Shown: piece by piece, positions 63,417 through 64,000 of the stretch
Position numbering within the stretch: the first letter of the stretch is position 1
Layout: every line of letters begins with the position of its first letter
Assembly (NCBI RefSeq): GCF_020164785.1
Contig: NZ_JAIUGX010000004.1
Span: 372,001 to 436,000, forward strand
DNA: 64,000 nucleotides
Source: Mesorhizobium sp. ES1-1
GTDB taxonomy: Bacteria > Pseudomonadota > Alphaproteobacteria > Rhizobiales > Rhizobiaceae
Direction: 5' to 3'
Translations under genes and position numbers: made by a program
Notes under the pieces: generated by a model
What the model was told of the DNA's origin: nothing
The model's input: the letters and a program-made list of their open reading frames with translations, nothing else
Database searches by the model: none

Positions 63417-64000
63417 ATGGACGCGCGGTCGGACAGGAACACAATACCGCTTGCAGTCGACCTCGACGGCACGCTGATTGCGACCGACCTGTTGTGGGAG
63501 GGTCTGTTCATCCTTCTCAAGAAGAACCCGCTTTATATCTTTCTCGTGCCCTTGTGGGCGGCCGGCGGGCCGGCCCGCCTAAAGCAGGCGATCGCCCAAC
63601 GCATAGACATCGATCCCGCGTCGCTGCCCTATCGCGAAGCGTTGCTGCAACGCATCCACGCCGAACATGCCGATGGCCGCAAGATCGTGCTGGCAACGGG
63701 TACGCCGCGCAAATTCGCGGATGCCATCGCCAGCCATCTCGGCGTTTTCGACCGCGTCCTGGCGACCGACGGCCTCGACAATCTGACCTCGGGCAAAAAA
63801 CGCGCGTCGCTGATCGCGGCCTATGGCGACGGCGGCTTCGACTACGCCGGCAACAGCCGCCATGACCTCCAAGTCTTCGATGCCGCCCGCAACGCCATCG
63901 TCGTCGCACCCGACCGCCATGCCGCGCGCTGGCAGGCGGCGCATGGCGCGGAAACGATGCTGGCTCCGAGGCCGACATTCCGAACGCTGGTCAAGATGCT
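63417..64000 (+). CDS. HAD-domain / UbiA-type prenyltransferase protein, N-terminal part (3' end outside window)
   Basis: 194 codons are visible and the frame is open at the window end. D15-L-D17-G-T19 is the HAD phosphatase/phosphotransferase motif I; LATGTPRKFADA and the segment around GNSRHDLQVFDAA are motifs II and IV. In rhizobia a HAD domain of this kind precedes a UbiA membrane prenyltransferase domain of about 300 residues; that part would lie outside, so UbiA is an inference. ATG 63417 has AGGAC upstream. The substrate is unknown. Confidence 0.75.
   Translation, partial: MDARSDRNTIPLAVDLDGTLIATDLLWEGLFILLKKNPLYIFLVPLWAAGGPARLKQAIAQRIDIDPASLPYREALLQRIHAEHADGRKIVLATGTPRKFADAIASHLGVFDRVLATDGLDNLTSGKKRASLIAAYGDGGFDYAGNSRHDLQVFDAARNAIVVAPDRHAARWQAAHGAETMLAPRPTFRTLVKM

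Noticed and set aside
1..64000. CRISPR array, rRNA operon, insertion sequence or replication origin
   Set aside because: No regularly spaced repeats, rRNA sequence, transposase frame with terminal repeats, or DnaA/RepC-type origin signals were seen.

Overview
The window is high-GC chromosomal DNA from an alphaproteobacterium of the Rhizobiales, most likely Mesorhizobium or a close relative. The pointers are the rhizobial Nuo operon with extra small genes, DUF982 genes, cobalamin genes named in the CobP/CobO/CobD/CobC style, a short ProRS without an editing domain, a four-gene sarcosine oxidase operon and Mesorhizobium-type extragenic palindromes. The genus is an inference from gene content, not from a search.

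Layout. (1) 1-11561: respiratory complex I from the end of nuoF to nuoN, carrying two non-canonical genes: a helix-hairpin-helix protein between nuoF and nuoG, and a 65-residue membrane protein coupled between nuoH and nuoI. (2) 11567-18885: housekeeping block birA, rnj, methylmalonyl-CoA epimerase, DUF1467, a probable minus-strand sRNA, proS, lolC/E and lolD. (3) 18886-21666: a 28-residue membrane miniprotein gene behind a triple LexA half-site array, an SRPBCC-M50 protease fusion, lipB and tRNA-Leu(GAG). (4) 21667-27000: an accessory stretch with lower and uneven GC. It holds two DUF982 genes, a short RiPP-like precursor, small hypotheticals and a Tat-exported beta-helix (pectate-lyase/tailspike-type) protein. 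(5) 27064-31865: mgtE, a MerR regulator, a methyltransferase/acyltransferase pair and a Rieske oxygenase. (6) 32018-37186: a cobalamin riboswitch followed by cbtB-cbtA-cobP-cobO, then cobD and cobC diverging from overlapping start codons, and a phosphatase gene. (7) 37187-44673: creatininase-family and RidA genes diverging from a sigma-54-type promoter that heads an ABC importer, an amidohydrolase, an FAD oxidase and a flavodoxin-like reductase. (8) 44741-52341: a tightly overlapping minus-strand operon for N-methyl amine catabolism: XRE-cupin regulator, two FAD/GcvT oxidoreductases, homocysteine methyltransferase and aminotransferase. A nitroreductase diverges from it. (9) 53253-60007: an MFS transporter and heterotetrameric sarcosine oxidase soxBDAG. 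(10) 60242-64000: a large MscS channel, a small secreted protein and the start of a HAD-UbiA protein.

How it fits together. The second half is dominated by one-carbon and methylated-amine metabolism. A Rieske oxygenase of the betaine-demethylase type, two dimethylglycine/sarcosine dehydrogenase-like enzymes, a homocysteine methyltransferase and sarcosine oxidase could together strip methyl groups from betaine-like compounds. Cobalamin synthesis and cobalt uptake lie next to them. The sigma-54-type promoter suggests that the creatininase/amidohydrolase cluster is under nitrogen control.

The most unusual item is the LexA-boxed 28-codon gene at 19093. It has the architecture of an SOS-induced membrane miniprotein such as Caulobacter SidA, and it is easy to miss because of its size. 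All functional statements rest on reading motifs and gene order; no database search was run.
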